Below, piece by piece: positions 22,501 through 31,365 of a stretch of DNA of 64,000 bases (positions within the stretch are counted from its first letter, which is position 1; the number at the start of each line of letters is the position of its first letter). Made by a program: the position numbers and the translations under genes. Below the pieces are notes generated by a model. It was given only the letters and a program-made list of their open reading frames with translations. It made no database searches and had not been told where the DNA came from. Origin of the DNA: Paguma larvata (Eukaryota; Chordata; Mammalia; Carnivora; Viverridae); assembly GCA_030068075.1 (NCBI GenBank), contig CM057825.1, forward strand, positions 79,003,123-79,067,122. The letters are read 5' to 3'.

Positions 22501-24786
22501 ATCCGGCGAGAATTTTTACGCCCCATGACCAGTCACGGAGGCTCTAAAAGAGAACTCCACCCAGAACTGCTGGTGAATCATCTGTGTCTAAGCTAGCTTA
22601 GGAATGACATCCTCTATCCTCCATATCTCAAAATCATATCCGAAAACCCCACCAGTTTTTTCTATCTGGTGAATTCTTTTTAATCAGGCCACGGCCTACT
22701 TAATTAACATAGGCCACAGCAGCTTTCCCACCAGCTTCTAGAGAGCAGGAGTGATTGCTCCCCTGGCCTTGCAGAGCCCATCCTTCAGAGACCCCATTCT
22801 GAAATGGACTTTTCAGACGGGGGCCCTTCAGCCCAGGCACTGACCCCCCCCCCACAACACTGGCACAGAAGTGGTGTGTGTGTTTGTCTTGTTCTTGCTC
22901 ACTTACATCCAATCCCCTTGATTTTCCTTCCCACCCTGTGTACAATCACAGCCTCACAGGAGCCTGTTTTTCGGCGAGGTGACTGCTGAGTCAGTCACTG
23001 AAGTGGACGAAAAGCCCCACAGTAGCTGAAGGATTTAGCAATCAAAACCGAGACTGAAATTTACATTTTTGTTTGTCAGGTCTAATAAAAAAGCATGGCT
23101 CTTTGGAGAAAAGAACAACATGCAACCCTAGAAAGCACAGTCAGTATCAAAGCACCTTCTTTTCATGGTTACTAAAATAAACACCCTGCAAAATCAAGCA
23201 GCCGGATCATCTTCCCACACAATTAACCGGTAGGCACCAGCCTTTTACTGGTGAGCGTACACAATAGCAGTAAGTCTGAAAAAACTATCTGCTGCACGTC
23301 AAAAGTGTACTCAGAGTTAAAAAATTAGAGGGATGTATTTTCAGCAACCTCAGTTTCCCATCTAAGCCAATTACAACATCGTAAGCAACAAACATCCAGT
23401 TGCCTATTATATACATGTCTAGTAATTTTACAGATATTATTTCTAGTCCACGAAATAATGCAACAGGGTGTATATTATTTCGACCACTCTAGAAATGTGG
23501 AAATTAACACTTAACAAGGTTCCTCTAACATTTATTGAACATTTATGTTGGCTCACACATATCTAAGTGCTTTGCATGCATTCCTTTATTTAATCTTCAC
23601 AAAGTTAGGGAACTTATTTCAAGCCAGAAGGCTATAAACCAGTTGAGCTGGCCGGTGACCCCAGATCCAAGCCCCGGTACATTCCTTGGAACACCTCTCA
23701 TCTAAATCAGAACACATACACATTAAATATTCTAACCACGTGGTGCTGAAGAAATCCATGTGGCTGCCTCCACTTAGTGAACTGTAAGATCCTCAAAAAC
23801 AAGAACTATGTTTTATTTACCTTTATATTTTCCATGCCTATCACAATGCTTGACACACAGCAGACACTCAAAAACTGTTTGCTGAACAGAACATTTCAAA
23901 AGAGAAATACACCTCAGGGCAAATGCTAAAGGTCAAAATATACCCAATATACCTGGCTGTCACCACCACAGGGGCGATGCAGAAGAGAATTCAAACAGAA
24001 GTAAAAAGGAGATAAGATAAATATGGACATGGAGACCCAAACAGGAAGTAAATCTGCTGTGTGTCCCAAAGCATGATCCTTAGAATATCAGTAACAGAAG
24101 CATCTGAAATTCTTGCTGAAAGCAAAAATTCATGGGTATGGTCCAGATATGTGCAGTCAGACACTCCAGGGAAGGGATCTGGGCCTCTAGATTATTATGA
24201 ACTCCCTAGATGATTCTTAAACACAGGAAACTAAAAGGGATAGGGGACAGGAAGTTGTGGGAGGCAATTATGCTGAAACTGAGAATCAGATGCACAGACA
24301 GGAAGGCCAGCTATTATCTTCCCTATAAAGGACTGATCTTTTACAAACACCTTCCTCCTGGGACATGCCGGCTCACTTTGATAACTGATTGAGAGCTGGC
24401 ACAAGTTAAAGGGAAGGGTGTTCAGAATCAGGGCGATTGTGCTGGGAACAGAGAAAACAAGACTTAACAATATGCCTTAAAATAAAAAACAAACACCCTA
24501 CAAAAAGGCGAGGGTAAAACATACAACATCTTCTGTAGCACCTGCACCCCCCAATTAAATCATTCAAGGTTTCCCCTGCATGGAAGGCTGCCTTCTCCTG
24601 TTCATTTTCAACTCACATCTTAGTCAAAGCAAAGTGACATTTCTGCAGCGAAGAGAACAGAGTCTTACTTGAAGGGTGGAGGTAGACAATGTCTTTCACT
24701 GTGAAGTCTCGCGACTGAGCGGCTTTCAGACAATCCGCCAGCAGGCTCAAGAGCAGGAGCCAGGCCAGGGCAGGGCCAGGTTCCAT
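931..24786 (-). CDS. LYPD6: LYPD6, complete coding sequence in four exons (171 aa)
   Basis: The spliced CDS on the minus strand is join(24786..24669, 17090..16992, 3162..3032, 1098..931), 516 nt including TAG, which gives 171 codons. Residues 1-22 are a hydrophobic signal peptide starting [10 protein letters not shown]. Residues about 47-128 form a Ly6/uPAR (LU, three-finger) domain with cysteines at 49, 52, 61, 70, 77, 96, 102, 107, 118, 121, 122 and 127, ending in the CCEGNICN block typical of the fold. Sequons N134-E-T and N147-Q-T lie in the stalk, and a hydrophobic tail from about 156 to 171 is a GPI-attachment signal. An N-S-I triplet at 88-90 fits the NxI motif reported for LRP6 binding. 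The family member is known as a membrane-raft enhancer of Wnt/beta-catenin signalling and a modulator of nicotinic receptors. Length and sequence match LYPD6 as I recall it; the paralogue LYPD6B is less similar. No frame break is seen. Confidence 0.96.
1720..1855 (+). mobile_element. MER5A-like hAT DNA transposon remnant
   Basis: TTAGAAATGCAGAATCTCA, then CAAATCAGAATCTGCATTTT and AAGATCCTCAAG follow the order of the MER5A consensus as I recall it. It is non-autonomous, old and without coding capacity. Confidence 0.65.
1935..2090 (+). mobile_element. MIR SINE remnant
   Basis: GTTTGAATTC, CCATGTGACCTTAG and CTTCTCTGATCTTTAACTTG follow the MIR order (tRNA-derived part, core, then the ATG-TGACCTT segment). 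Heavily diverged. Confidence 0.55.
3032..3162 (-). CDS. LYPD6: LYPD6 third coding exon (middle of the LU domain)
   Basis: This is a 131-nt exon with acceptor CTCTGTTGACAG and donor AAG|GTCTGG. It provides the last two bases of codon 73 and codons 74-116, ending exactly on a codon boundary. It carries [17 protein letters not shown] and TGC, so four LU cysteines and the N-S-I triplet at residues 88-90. The donor is weak: C at +3 and T at +4 instead of the usual A/G and A. No better GT lies at the position required by the reading frame and the family sequence. Confidence 0.94.
3623..3672 (+). repeat. Compound (GC)n(GT)n microsatellite
   Basis: Fifty bases of strict purine-pyrimidine alternation: about five GC units run directly into about twenty GT units. 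Length is probably polymorphic. Confidence 0.95.
3673..6419. other. Intronic stretch with no recognised element
   Basis: I found no convincing repeat family, RNA gene or coding segment here. Short open frames are not supported by any domain or splice structure. Confidence 0.5.
6420..7140 (+). mobile_element. L2 LINE remnant (first segment)
   Basis: Pyrimidine-rich sequence with CCTCCAATGTTGTCTTCAG, CTCTCTCCCGAACTATAGA, CTATTTCCTGGACATTCCA and CACCTCAGACCTCACATAT follows the 3' part of L2 as I recall it. A SINE (7291-7508) separates it from the probable continuation at 7530-7850. Confidence 0.55.
7291..7508 (+). mobile_element. Carnivore tRNA-Lys SINE (felid SINEC type)
   Basis: Head GGGGGCACCTGGGAGGCTCA, B-box-like GTTTGTGAGTTTGAGCCC, CT-rich stretch and A-rich tail. 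A perfect 10-bp target-site duplication ATATAGGAGT lies at 7281-7290 and 7509-7518. Inserted within an L2. Confidence 0.93.
7530..7850 (+). mobile_element. L2 LINE remnant (second segment)
   Basis: CCAGACTACCTCATCATTGC, TTCAAGGTTCAATATAAATG and GTGAACCCTTCCTTGATTTT resemble the L2 3' region. It is probably the same copy as 6420-7140, split by the SINE. Confidence 0.55.
7885..9990 (-). mobile_element. Old L1 LINE, 3' portion, in the LYPD6 sense orientation
   Basis: On the plus strand this reads as antisense L1: a T-rich start, then the reverse of the 3' UTR, then AGCAAAAGGTTTTAATTTTG and ATAAAGTCCAATTTACCAAT from the ORF2 C-terminal part. About 2.1 kb of the 3' end, heavily mutated with no intact frame. 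Confidence 0.8.
10020..10350 (-). mobile_element. MaLR-type LTR remnant (MLT1/MST-like)
   Basis: The plus strand reads CATAACAAAGTACCTTAGAC, TTTTCACAGTTCTGGAAGC, TCAGCAGGGTTGATTTCTTC and TAAGGACCCTACCTCTAACT, the reverse complement order of mammalian MaLR LTRs. No open frame is expected in such an element. Confidence 0.6.
10870..11098 (-). mobile_element. Carnivore tRNA-Lys SINE, minus strand
   Basis: The plus strand shows the reversed tail AAAAGTTTATTTATTTTTGA, a GA-rich stretch and the reversed head GAGCCACCCAGGCGCCCC. One of three SINEs in the window lying in the same orientation as LYPD6. Flanking duplication unclear. Confidence 0.92.
11100..11626 (-). mobile_element. L1-derived segment in inverted orientation
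   Basis: The reverse complement of 11530-11625 reads like a conserved L1 internal segment (AGAAGCTAGAAG, TGACATTTTTAAAGCACTGC, AACTGTTACCCTAGAATTCT). The match weakens toward 11100. It abuts a plus-strand L1 3' end at 11627. Confidence 0.45.
11627..12240 (+). mobile_element. Old L1 3' end
   Basis: AGTGTTGGCAAGCTCGTCCA, GAGAGTATAAATTGGTACAT, TGGAAAACCGCTAGGCACTA and GGAATGGAAGAATTTTAGTA follow the L1 ORF2 end/3' UTR consensus. It ends near AAATTAAAAATTGTTTACTT. A 40-bp tandem duplication lies inside it. Confidence 0.75.
11794..11873 (+). repeat. Perfect 40-bp tandem duplication
   Basis: Two identical 40-bp units, 11794-11833 and 11834-11873, each starting TGCTCACGACACTC and ending AATTCAAACGTCC. 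The unit is part of the surrounding L1 3' end. Perfect identity between units in an otherwise diverged L1 implies a recent event or assembly artefact. Confidence 0.97.
12241..13984. other. Intronic stretch with no recognised element
   Basis: No repeat family or gene could be supported. A possible L1-derived origin for part of it cannot be excluded. Confidence 0.4.
13985..14470 (+). mobile_element. L2 LINE remnant
   Basis: CAGCTTTAGTCCCCATTCCT, TTCAAGGCCTCACGAAGCTA, TCCCTTTGCACTGAATGACT and GTTCCCTGAGAGAAGAAACC follow the L2 3' region in plus orientation. Confidence 0.6.
14968..15145 (+). mobile_element. MER5-like hAT DNA transposon remnant
   Basis: ACAGTGGTTCTCAATTTTTG, GCATATTAGAACTCCCGGGG, ACAACAGACCCAGGCATCAG and GAGTTTGAGAAGCAGTGGTT correspond to the terminal and internal parts of MER5. 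The end sequences form the short inverted termini expected of hAT elements. Confidence 0.65.
15211..15433 (+). mobile_element. Carnivore tRNA-Lys SINE
   Basis: Near-consensus head GGGGCGCCTGGGTGGCTCAG and tail CAAAAATAAATAAATG followed by (AAAG)n. Perfect 14-bp target-site duplication AGAAAAACACTGGC at 15194-15207 and 15434-15447. Confidence 0.96.
15685..15975 (+). mobile_element. MER5A-like element(s), probably two adjacent partial copies
   Basis: The first part (about 15685-15775) begins CAGTGGTTCTCGTCCCGACT. A second, more complete copy follows: CATCTGTATCACCTGGGAAC, CAAATGCAAATTCTCAGAGC, ATCTGTGTTTTAATAAGCTC and GAGGACCACTGG. Old non-autonomous DNA transposons. Confidence 0.65.
16531..16560 (+). 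repeat. (TG)15 microsatellite
   Basis: Fifteen uninterrupted TG units about 430 bp downstream, in gene direction, of the 16992-17090 exon. Confidence 0.95.
16992..17090 (-). CDS. LYPD6: LYPD6 second coding exon (start of the LU domain)
   Basis: This is a 99-nt exon with acceptor CTTTTTCTAG and donor GAG|GTAAAC. It supplies two bases of codon 40, codons 41-72 and one base of codon 73. The translation includes the first four LU cysteines in FKCFTCEK...YEC...IYC. An old L1 3' end starts only about 95 bp upstream of the acceptor on the other strand. The exon itself is intact. Confidence 0.95.
17185..17958 (+). mobile_element. Old L1 3' end, antisense to LYPD6
   Basis: AACATGTAACTACCATATGA, CCCAGCAATTACACTCGGAG, CAACTCTATTTGTAATAGCC and TTAAACACACTGTGGTACCT are hallmark segments of the L1 ORF2 end/3' UTR. 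It ends in TCAATAAAAATTTCAATTAA and is followed by a SINE inserted in the A-rich end. Confidence 0.88.
17975..18168 (+). mobile_element. Carnivore tRNA-Lys SINE
   Basis: Head GGGGTGCCTGGGTGGCTCAA, CT stretch, tail TATAAATAAATATTGAAAAA. Target-site duplication AAAAATAGGCACTC at 17959-17972 and 18169-18182. Confidence 0.95.
19712..19927 (+). mobile_element. Carnivore tRNA-Lys SINE
   Basis: Head GGGACATCAGGGTGGCTCAG, tail AAAAATTAATAAATATTAAA, a poly-C tract inside. Target-site duplication AATATGTAATAC at 19698-19709 and 19928-19939. More diverged than most copies here. Confidence 0.93.
19940..23524. other. Intronic stretch with no recognised element
   Basis: I could not assign repeats or genes. 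Part of it may be conserved non-coding DNA, but that cannot be judged from one sequence. Confidence 0.4.
23525..23620 (-). mobile_element. MIR SINE remnant (antisense on plus)
   Basis: ACATTTATTGAACATTTATG, AAGTGCTTTGCATGCATTCC and TTTATTTAATCTTCACAAAG match the reverse of the MIR 3' part. Confidence 0.6.
23770..23895 (+). mobile_element. L2 LINE 3' end remnant
   Basis: AAGATCCTCAAAAACAAGAA, CACAATGCTTGACACACAGC and TTTGCTGAACAGAACA follow the L2 3' terminus. Confidence 0.5.
24070..24225 (+). mobile_element. MER5A-like DNA transposon remnant
   Basis: AGCATGATCCTTAGAATATC, AGCATCTGAAATTCTTGCTG and CCTAGATGATTCTTAAACAC resemble MER5A but are strongly diverged. Confidence 0.5.
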
Positions 24787-24857
24787 GGCAGACTGAGGCG
24801 TCACTCATACAGGGGGCCCGGGAGCCAGGACTTGGGACAACGGGACAGAACTCGTAC
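24669..24857 (-). CDS. LYPD6: LYPD6 first coding exon: 5' UTR part, start codon, signal peptide
   Basis: On the minus strand the acceptor TATTTTCAG lies at 24858 and above, and the donor is A|GTAAGA, with GT at 24668-24667. The coding part is 24786-24669: 39 codons plus one base of codon 40. It encodes the signal peptide and the short N-terminal segment ending in HPS. The ATG at 24786 lies in a strong context (GCCATGG). The 71 nt from 24857 to 24787 are 5' UTR and contain a second, out-of-frame ATG at 24808. Because the acceptor is good and the UTR continues to it, at least one non-coding exon must lie upstream. Confidence 0.95.
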
Positions 24858-25429
24858 CTGAAAATATAAAACAAGACTCGTCTCAGTGTCCCACTCAAGG
24901 AAACCAGGAGAGACTTGGCATAGCTCCTGTGTTGGTAGGATGGGCTGAGGGGAGACAGGGAGCCAGAGGCACAAGGAAGTGGATAGACATGGAGAGAAGC
25001 TTTATAAACAGTAATTTTAGAGCACTTAGAACATTCCAGCCCCAATCTATCCTGAATCGGGTAGCTAACGCTCCACTGGTAGTCATCCCCTCTAATATCC
25101 AGCAGAGATGGTATCAAGAGAGATTGAATTTTAATGAAATCCAGGAGAATTTTGCCAGAAAGCTAGGGGATGTCTGCCAGAATGCAACAATAAATAAGTC
25201 AGGTACAAAAGTTCAGAAGAATTTCCTTGATAGCGGTGACGGCCGGGTATGAGAGCGCAGCCTTCCTGAGTCATGGTGCCCATGCAAACCGTACAAGGTA
25301 GGCTTTCAGATTTGCAGGGGGTGGGGGCAGGGAACAAATGTAGGCAAGTTGGCCTCTCCCAAAACACAAAGTGTCTTTACAGCTCAAAATCTCCTTAACG
25401 TCACTAACAATATTGGCCGGGTGCTGTTG

Positions 25430-25560
25430 AAACCCTTTACATACACCAATTAATTCCCCTAACAACCCTATGAGGGTTACCCATTTTCAGTAAACTCAAG
25501 GCCAGCAAATAAGTAGAGGAATTGATTCAAACCAAGACAGTCTTGTCACTGAACCCACAC
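25430..25560 (-). mobile_element. MIR SINE remnant (antisense on plus)
   Basis: CCCTTTACATACACCAATTA, CTAACAACCCTATGAGGGTT and CCATTTTCAGTAAACTCAAG match the reversed MIR core and 3' part. Confidence 0.65.
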
Positions 25561-25993
25561 TTGCAAATGTTAGGCGATACTGTTTTTCCAAAGACTGAGT
25601 CAAGGGGTATAAACTTAAAGTAATAAAATGAGGGCAGAGAATCCCAGTAGCACTAAGCAATTATCATTTTCTCCTTTATTCTGGTTCTGTCCTTCCCAGT
25701 TAAAACTGAGAGCAGTCAAATCTTTTACTAGAGCTGAACCATCAGCTTAGTAAGAATGTAGATATATGTCTTAATTTATATGTGCTATTTTCTTGCCATC
25801 TTATTGTTTTCCTATAGAGTCTGTTCTCCATGCTCCGCTCCTTTGCAAACACCATCATTTTATTGCCCACAAAAGGGGTCATGCTAGATATTCACCTTAT
25901 TTTAAAATGGCAGGAAAAACCCCCCACCATTTGGACATTTTGTTTACAAAATTTAACACAAAGATTCAATGAGGTTTTTAAAAAGGCATAACA

Positions 25994-26220
25994 GGGGCTT
26001 CTGGGTGGCTCAGTCGGCTAAGTGTCTGACTTCGGCTCAGGTCATGATCTCACAGTTTGTGAGTTCGAGCCCCGCGTCAAGCTCTGTGCTGACAGCTCAG
26101 AGCCTGGAACCTGCTTCAGATTCTGTGTCTCCCTCTCTCTCTCTACCCCTTTCCCGCCTGCACTCTGACTCTTTCTGTCTCAAAAATGAATAAACATTAA
26201 AAAAATAATAAAAATTTTTA
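25994..26220 (+). mobile_element. Carnivore tRNA-Lys SINE
   Basis: Head GGGGCTTCTGGGTGGCTCAG, tail CAAAAATGAATAAACATTAA. Perfect 14-bp target-site duplication AAAAAGGCATAACA at 25980-25993 and 26221-26234. Confidence 0.96.
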
Positions 26221-26234
26221 AAAAAGGCATAACA

Positions 26235-27314
26235 AAATCCTAAAATTATTTTGTCAAAATAAACAGATCAAGAGTAAATATATTACAAAACAATTAATAC
26301 AGAAAATCAATATGAACTAATCAGATATTAATTAATTAATCAAAGCAGGATAGAAAGTATAAAAATAAATACAGAAAACAGAACACTCTAAGGAGCTCAG
26401 AAATAGACACAACTATTGACATAAGTAATTTTTTAAAATCACAGAATGGGAAAATATGAAATGAATAGTATTATGATAACTTAATTAAAAACTGTGAAGA
26501 TGAACCAAAACCAAACAATACACAATGCACCCATATGAACTCCAGATGGATTGATGCATTCATCATTGTTTAAAACATTGACAAACTGTTAGGAAATCAG
26601 GGTAGAACTCTTATCACCCTGTAGCAGCTTGATGATGCCAGCCTTGCCAATTTCATGCTCACTACCCATCTTCCGTTTACATTTGGTTCCCCAGGCAAAT
26701 GTGCATTCAGGAGGAGAATGAGCTGCTTGTTCCCTTAATGAGTGTGACTGCCAGGCACCGTGCTAGGCACTAGTTTGAAAAGTATCATAAGAAAACAAAT
26801 ATTAATGCTATTTTTCCTCCACCGAATGACAGATCTCATCTTAACATGATCTCATCTGAAATGAACGCAGGAGTGCTCCGTTCTACGTCCACTGTGGCCA
26901 GGTGTGGTTGCACCTGAGGAACAAATCCGCCCCGCATCATCACCCCTCAGCTCTTCACGGTCTGCAGCAGGGCCCGATTTGAGAGGGATGGGAAGGAAAG
27001 CTGTCTGGCTTTATTTTGGTATAATCTAGCATTAAAAATCAACTAGTTGCCAACCTAAGTTCTTTTTAATGAGAACCTCACTGTCCATACCAGTACTTCA
27101 CACGTACCAAACGATGCAAGTGGCATACTTTTATTAAAGCATTTCTCAATCACAGATTCCTTTGGCTACTGGCTTCAAGGTCCCCTCGACATGGTGCTCA
27201 CACTAAGCATTATTTAATGTCATCTGAAATTAACCTCATCTCTGTAGCATGGCTACCAGCCACAAACCTTCATTCCACAGCATGTGCATGCTATATGTGA
27301 GCAACGGACAGAGG
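26235..27314. other. AT-rich intronic stretch, little recognised
   Basis: Mostly AT-rich single-copy-looking DNA. A short MIR-like fragment (CCAGGCACCGTGCTAGGCAC) lies near 26750. Confidence 0.4.
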
Positions 27315-27515
27315 GAAAGAACTAGATGCCTGGATTTGAAAACTTGCTCCAACACTTTCTTTCTGTGCAACCTTAAGTCAGTTACTTAGCTGCTCTGTGC
27401 CTCAGTTTCTTCACCTGCAAAATGAGGGTGATAATGCTACGACCTCAAAAGTTTATTATGAGAATTAGATAAAGCACTAAGAATGTGTCTGTCATACAGT
27501 AAATACCATAAAATA
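27315..27515 (+). mobile_element. MIR SINE remnant
   Basis: AGTCAGTTACTTAGCTGCTC, TGTGCCTCAGTTTCTTCACC, TGCAAAATGAGGGTGATAAT and the 3' part ATAAAGCACTAAGAATGTGT are clear MIR segments. Confidence 0.8.
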
Positions 27516-28157
27516 TTTCCCTGTATTTTTACTACTATTATTTTGTTCAAAATGTAGGTTTAAAGTCGATGTAGTTTTCTAAGTAAAGGTAACTACGATG
27601 CAAATGTTGTGTTCTAAGTGAAAGTGAATATGGCGCCATTTATTTGGTTTCAACACACAGCTCGCTTTCCTTAAATCAGAAAAATATAACAATTTCCAGA
27701 ACTACTATGTATGATAAATCACAATCCACACAACTCTTTCTCCCCAACATCTGCCCCATGGCCAGCCAGGCAGGGACAAAGCAGGTGTGGGACAGGGGAG
27801 GGCACCTCTTGCCACCAACATTATAATATTGCCTAGGCCCATGCAGACCCAGGTGACTTTCCGCCATCCTTCATCAACGAAGCAAACAGATGGGAGATGC
27901 CCATCTACGCTCTCTCCATGTCTCCCCCAGCCACCCTACAAGGTCTATGTCCCACCTCCATGACCTTTACATTTCTGTTTTAGTTCAATTTTACTTGTAT
28001 GAAAGATGTTGAGAGGACAAAGGTCTCTTATATCCCTTTGAAGACATGTCTCCATTTATGGGTGCCCACACATGTGCTTCATGTAGAGTTTCGAAATTCT
28101 TAAAGTAGTTGGAACTTCATTATCCCAACACCCTTTACTCATGAAATTGTTCCTTCT

Positions 28158-28370
28158 GGGGCACCTGGGTGGCTCAGTCGGTTGAGCATCCGACTTCAGC
28201 TCAGGTCATGATCTCACTGGTTTGTGAGTTCGAGCCCCGCATCGGGCTCTGTGCTGACAGCTCAGAGCCTGGAGCCTGCTTTGGATTCTCCTCCCCCTCT
28301 CTCTGTCTCTGCCTTCCCCCAGCTCATGTTTTCTCTCTCTCAAAATAAATAAACATTAAAAAAAGAGAGA
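28158..28370 (+). mobile_element. Carnivore tRNA-Lys SINE
   Basis: Near-consensus head GGGGCACCTGGGTGGCTCAG, tail CAAAATAAATAAACATTAAA. Perfect 15-bp target-site duplication GAAATTGTTCCTTCT at 28143-28157 and 28371-28385. Confidence 0.97.
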
Positions 28371-28534
28371 GAAATTGTTCCTTCTTTAGAAAGAAAAAGG
28401 AAGTGTGTATTTTCTAGGCTTATGTATGATTAGAAGAAAGACAAAATGGTTTAGGATTTCTGATCATTTTAATGCTCTTCTTTTTGCTTAATCTGTTCTC
28501 AAAAATTTCTGATAAGCATGCATTACTTCAGTAG

Positions 28535-29510
28535 AGTTTTTTTTGTTTTTTTTAAATTCATAATATTGTACAACCATCACCTAGTCTGGAACATTTCCAT
28601 CACCTCCCCCCCCACAAACTCTTGTACCCATTAGTGGCACTCCCAATTCCCTCCTCTCCCCACCCCTGCAACCACTAATCTACTTTCTGTCTCTATGGAT
28701 TTGCCTTTTGGGAACATTTTATGTAAACAGAATCGTACAGCATATAGCCTTTTGTGTCTGGTTTCTCTCAGTATAATGCTTTCAAGATAAATCCATGTGG
28801 TAGCATCAATGGGTGGAGCATTCCTTTTGGGAGCTGAATAATATTTCACTACATGAATATAGTACATCTGTTTATCCATTTATCCAGGTGATAGACATTT
28901 GGGTAGCTTCCATTTTTTGGCTACTGTGAATAATGCTGCTATTAACATTCACATTCACACTTTTGTGCAGACATATTTTAAAGTTTTCTTGGATATATAC
29001 CTAAGAGTGGGATTGCTGGGTTTCATGGTAACTCTGTGTTTAACTTTTTGAGGAACTGCCAATCAGTTTTCCACTGTGGCTGCACCATTTTACATTCCCA
29101 TCAGTAACAGACCAGTGTTCTAATTTTTCCACATACTCGCCAACCCTTATTTTCACGAAAAAACAGTTTTTATTATGGCCTCGTGAGAGTGTGACGTGGT
29201 GTCTCATAGCACTTCCCAAGTGACTAATGATGTCGAACGTATTTTCATGTGCTTACTGGCCATTTGTATATGTTTTTGGGAGTAATATCAACTCAGAACC
29301 TTTGCTTGTTCTTTAATGCAGTTATTGTCTTTTTATTGTTAAATTATAAGAGTTTTTCTATTTTCTAAACTCTGGACACTTTTCAGAGACATAATTTGCA
29401 AATGTTTTCTCCTTTCCTCTTGACTTTTCACTTTCTTGATTGCATCCTTCGATATACAAAAGTTTTTAATTTTGACGAAGCCCACACATTACTTTTTAGA
29501 ATTATAGATT
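28535..29510 (-). mobile_element. Old L1 LINE 3' portion
   Basis: The plus strand reads the reverse of an L1 end: a T-rich start, TTGTACAACCATCACCTAGT, CATCAGTAACAGACCAGTGT, then TTTTTAATTTTGACGAAGCC. About 1 kb, mutated, no intact frame. Confidence 0.75.
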
Positions 29511-30894
29511 TTGTTCCTTTATACAAGTAAAACCCAACATAGCACTAAAAAATATCTGCATACAATGCACAGTAAAAGAACTTGTCTATTTTGTAGTGGC
29601 CAGGGCTGTATTTTCCACTTCTCTTTCCTTTAAGAAAAACGGAATGGGCAGAACTGTTTATTAATATCACCATCAACTGCTTACATCCCTGCAGTGAATC
29701 ATGAAACACCACTCGCTCTATTAGTATATTCTAGGAACTGAAAAAGGAAAGATGAGTTACACGCATTCACAATTAGTCTAACCATTCCTGAAATATGGGC
29801 TCTGCTGAGGTGGCAGTATTTTTTCTGTACAGATTCTCCATAGTCAATGAAGCTTTATTCCCTCAGCCTCACAAATGTGACGCTGGACATGCTCAGATGA
29901 CACCAAGGGTCTTTCCTAGGACTTTGACACTTTTCTCTGGAGTCCACAGTGCCTTTGGACTGTCCTAGACATTTAGAAAAGATGTTGCATTACCATTTTA
30001 TGCGCTGCTATTTGAATACGCACTGAGGACCCCATCCCTGACTCTGGTTCTCTTTATGAAGAAGTACACTCTCATTTTCACAGCTCTGTGACCTTTCATT
30101 TGTTATTTATGAGCTTTTGCAAATCTAATACCACTCTGACAGATTTAATTTGTGCTCTAAATTACCTTTGCATGAGTTACTCAACTGCTGGTTTTATTCC
30201 AATGGATTACTTGCTACATTCTGAAACAGAAAAAAAAAAAAATTAGTTCGAGATCTATTTGACTTCCCCCATTTGGGAGAAAGTTGAAGAGTTGCATTCT
30301 GATTTTTACTCCATGGTAATATTAGGTATTAAGGAAGATTTCTAACACTAGTCAGGGAGGCAAAGAGGTAGACCCACAACCCAGAGCACGTTTTACAAAT
30401 CCACCCCTTAATTGTTATTTCATACAGAGAACATAAAACAAGATAGCCCCAATTCCTTAATCTCATCACTAAGACAATTAAGCACTACTGGAAGCTACAC
30501 TGACGAAGGTGTCAATTACCAAACAATGACACCTCAATATTAAACCAATATATAAGCAATCGTGAAGTAGAGAAGTAATACAAGTCTAAGTATTTTTCAG
30601 TGCTGTTCATATTGCAATATGAAATGCCTAATATGGGAGCAAAATGAAATTCTGAAGCCTGGAAGATCATGAGAAATCTTGACTTAAGTTTCAAGTATCT
30701 AGGTTTGGTGGTGCCTTAATGACCTGAGTAAGTTAACTCAGCTCCCAAAAGTATAAATGAAAGGCATGTCTTACAAAACTAAGACTACTTAAATATATCA
30801 CTCTGACTATAGTACCTTCTCACTGTTAGGGAATTGCTTATAACATGGTGGTAGGTTTCAAATGTGTGGGCAAATTCATTGACCCATGTCTCCA
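29511..30894. other. Intronic stretch with no recognised element
   Basis: No repeat, RNA gene or coding segment could be supported here. Confidence 0.4.
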
Positions 30895-31365
30895 TTGAGA
30901 GACAAGGTCTACATCTTCTCCCTCTTATTCTGGGCCAACCTTATGGACCACTTGAGCAGAGTATGGAAATGGAAAACTACATACTCTTTGGCTTTTGAAG
31001 CTAGGTCACAGAAAGTAATTAAACTTACACCCAATGTTCTGGAACACTTAGCCACGTAAGCAATCTGAGTGTTCTGAGTGCCATACTGGGAGGAAGCCCA
31101 AGTAGTCCACAGAGAGCTACGAGACTTCATGAGAGACAGTGCTGCCCTGGCAGCCCCCAGCTGCTCCCTGCCCCACTGCCTTACTCCATTCCAGTTCCCG
31201 CCACAGTCTGATTACAGCTGCATGGAGACTCCAACTGAGAACCGCCTGGCCAACCCCTTCTCACATTCCTGACTCACACGAACCATGAGACAGAAATAAA
31301 ATGATGATAACTGCTTTATGCTACTATGTTTTGTGGTGATTTGTTATGTGATAGTACATATGTAG
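30895..31365 (+). mobile_element. LTR-type repeat remnant (MaLR/ERVL-like)
   Basis: TCTGGGCCAACCTTATGGAC, GAGGAAGCCCAAGTAGTCCA, TTCATGAGAGACAGTGCTGC, AACCATGAGACAGAAATAAA and TTTTGTGGTGATTTGTTATG follow the order of an ancient LTR whose usual 3' end is a TTGTTAC-type terminus. The family name is uncertain. No viral coding region is present. Confidence 0.5.

Larger units (their letters stand above)
17091..24668 (-). other. LYPD6 intron (7,578 bp)
   Basis: GT-AG intron between the first and second coding exons. It holds an L1 3' end, two SINEs, a MIR, an L2 and a MER5 listed separately. The stretches 18190-19690 and 19940-23520 show nothing I can name. Confidence 0.85.
17066..24808 (-). promoter_or_regulatory. 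LYPD6: Overlapping upstream ORF on the LYPD6 mRNA
   Basis: An ATG at 24808, 22 nt upstream of the LYPD6 start, opens a different frame. It runs through the rest of that exon (140 nt), crosses the splice junction and ends at TAA 17068-17066 in the next exon, giving 54 codons plus stop on the spliced mRNA. Its start context is poor (T at -3, A at +4), whereas the main ATG is strong. Leaky scanning would allow LYPD6 translation but with some reduction. The structure is seen in the sequence; the regulatory effect is inferred. Confidence 0.5.

Noticed and set aside
24665..25117. 150-codon minus-strand open frame overlapping the LYPD6 signal-peptide exon
   Set aside because: It reads the exon in the wrong frame and runs into the upstream intron across a clear splice acceptor. 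Only its part from 24808 downward is of interest, as the upstream ORF.
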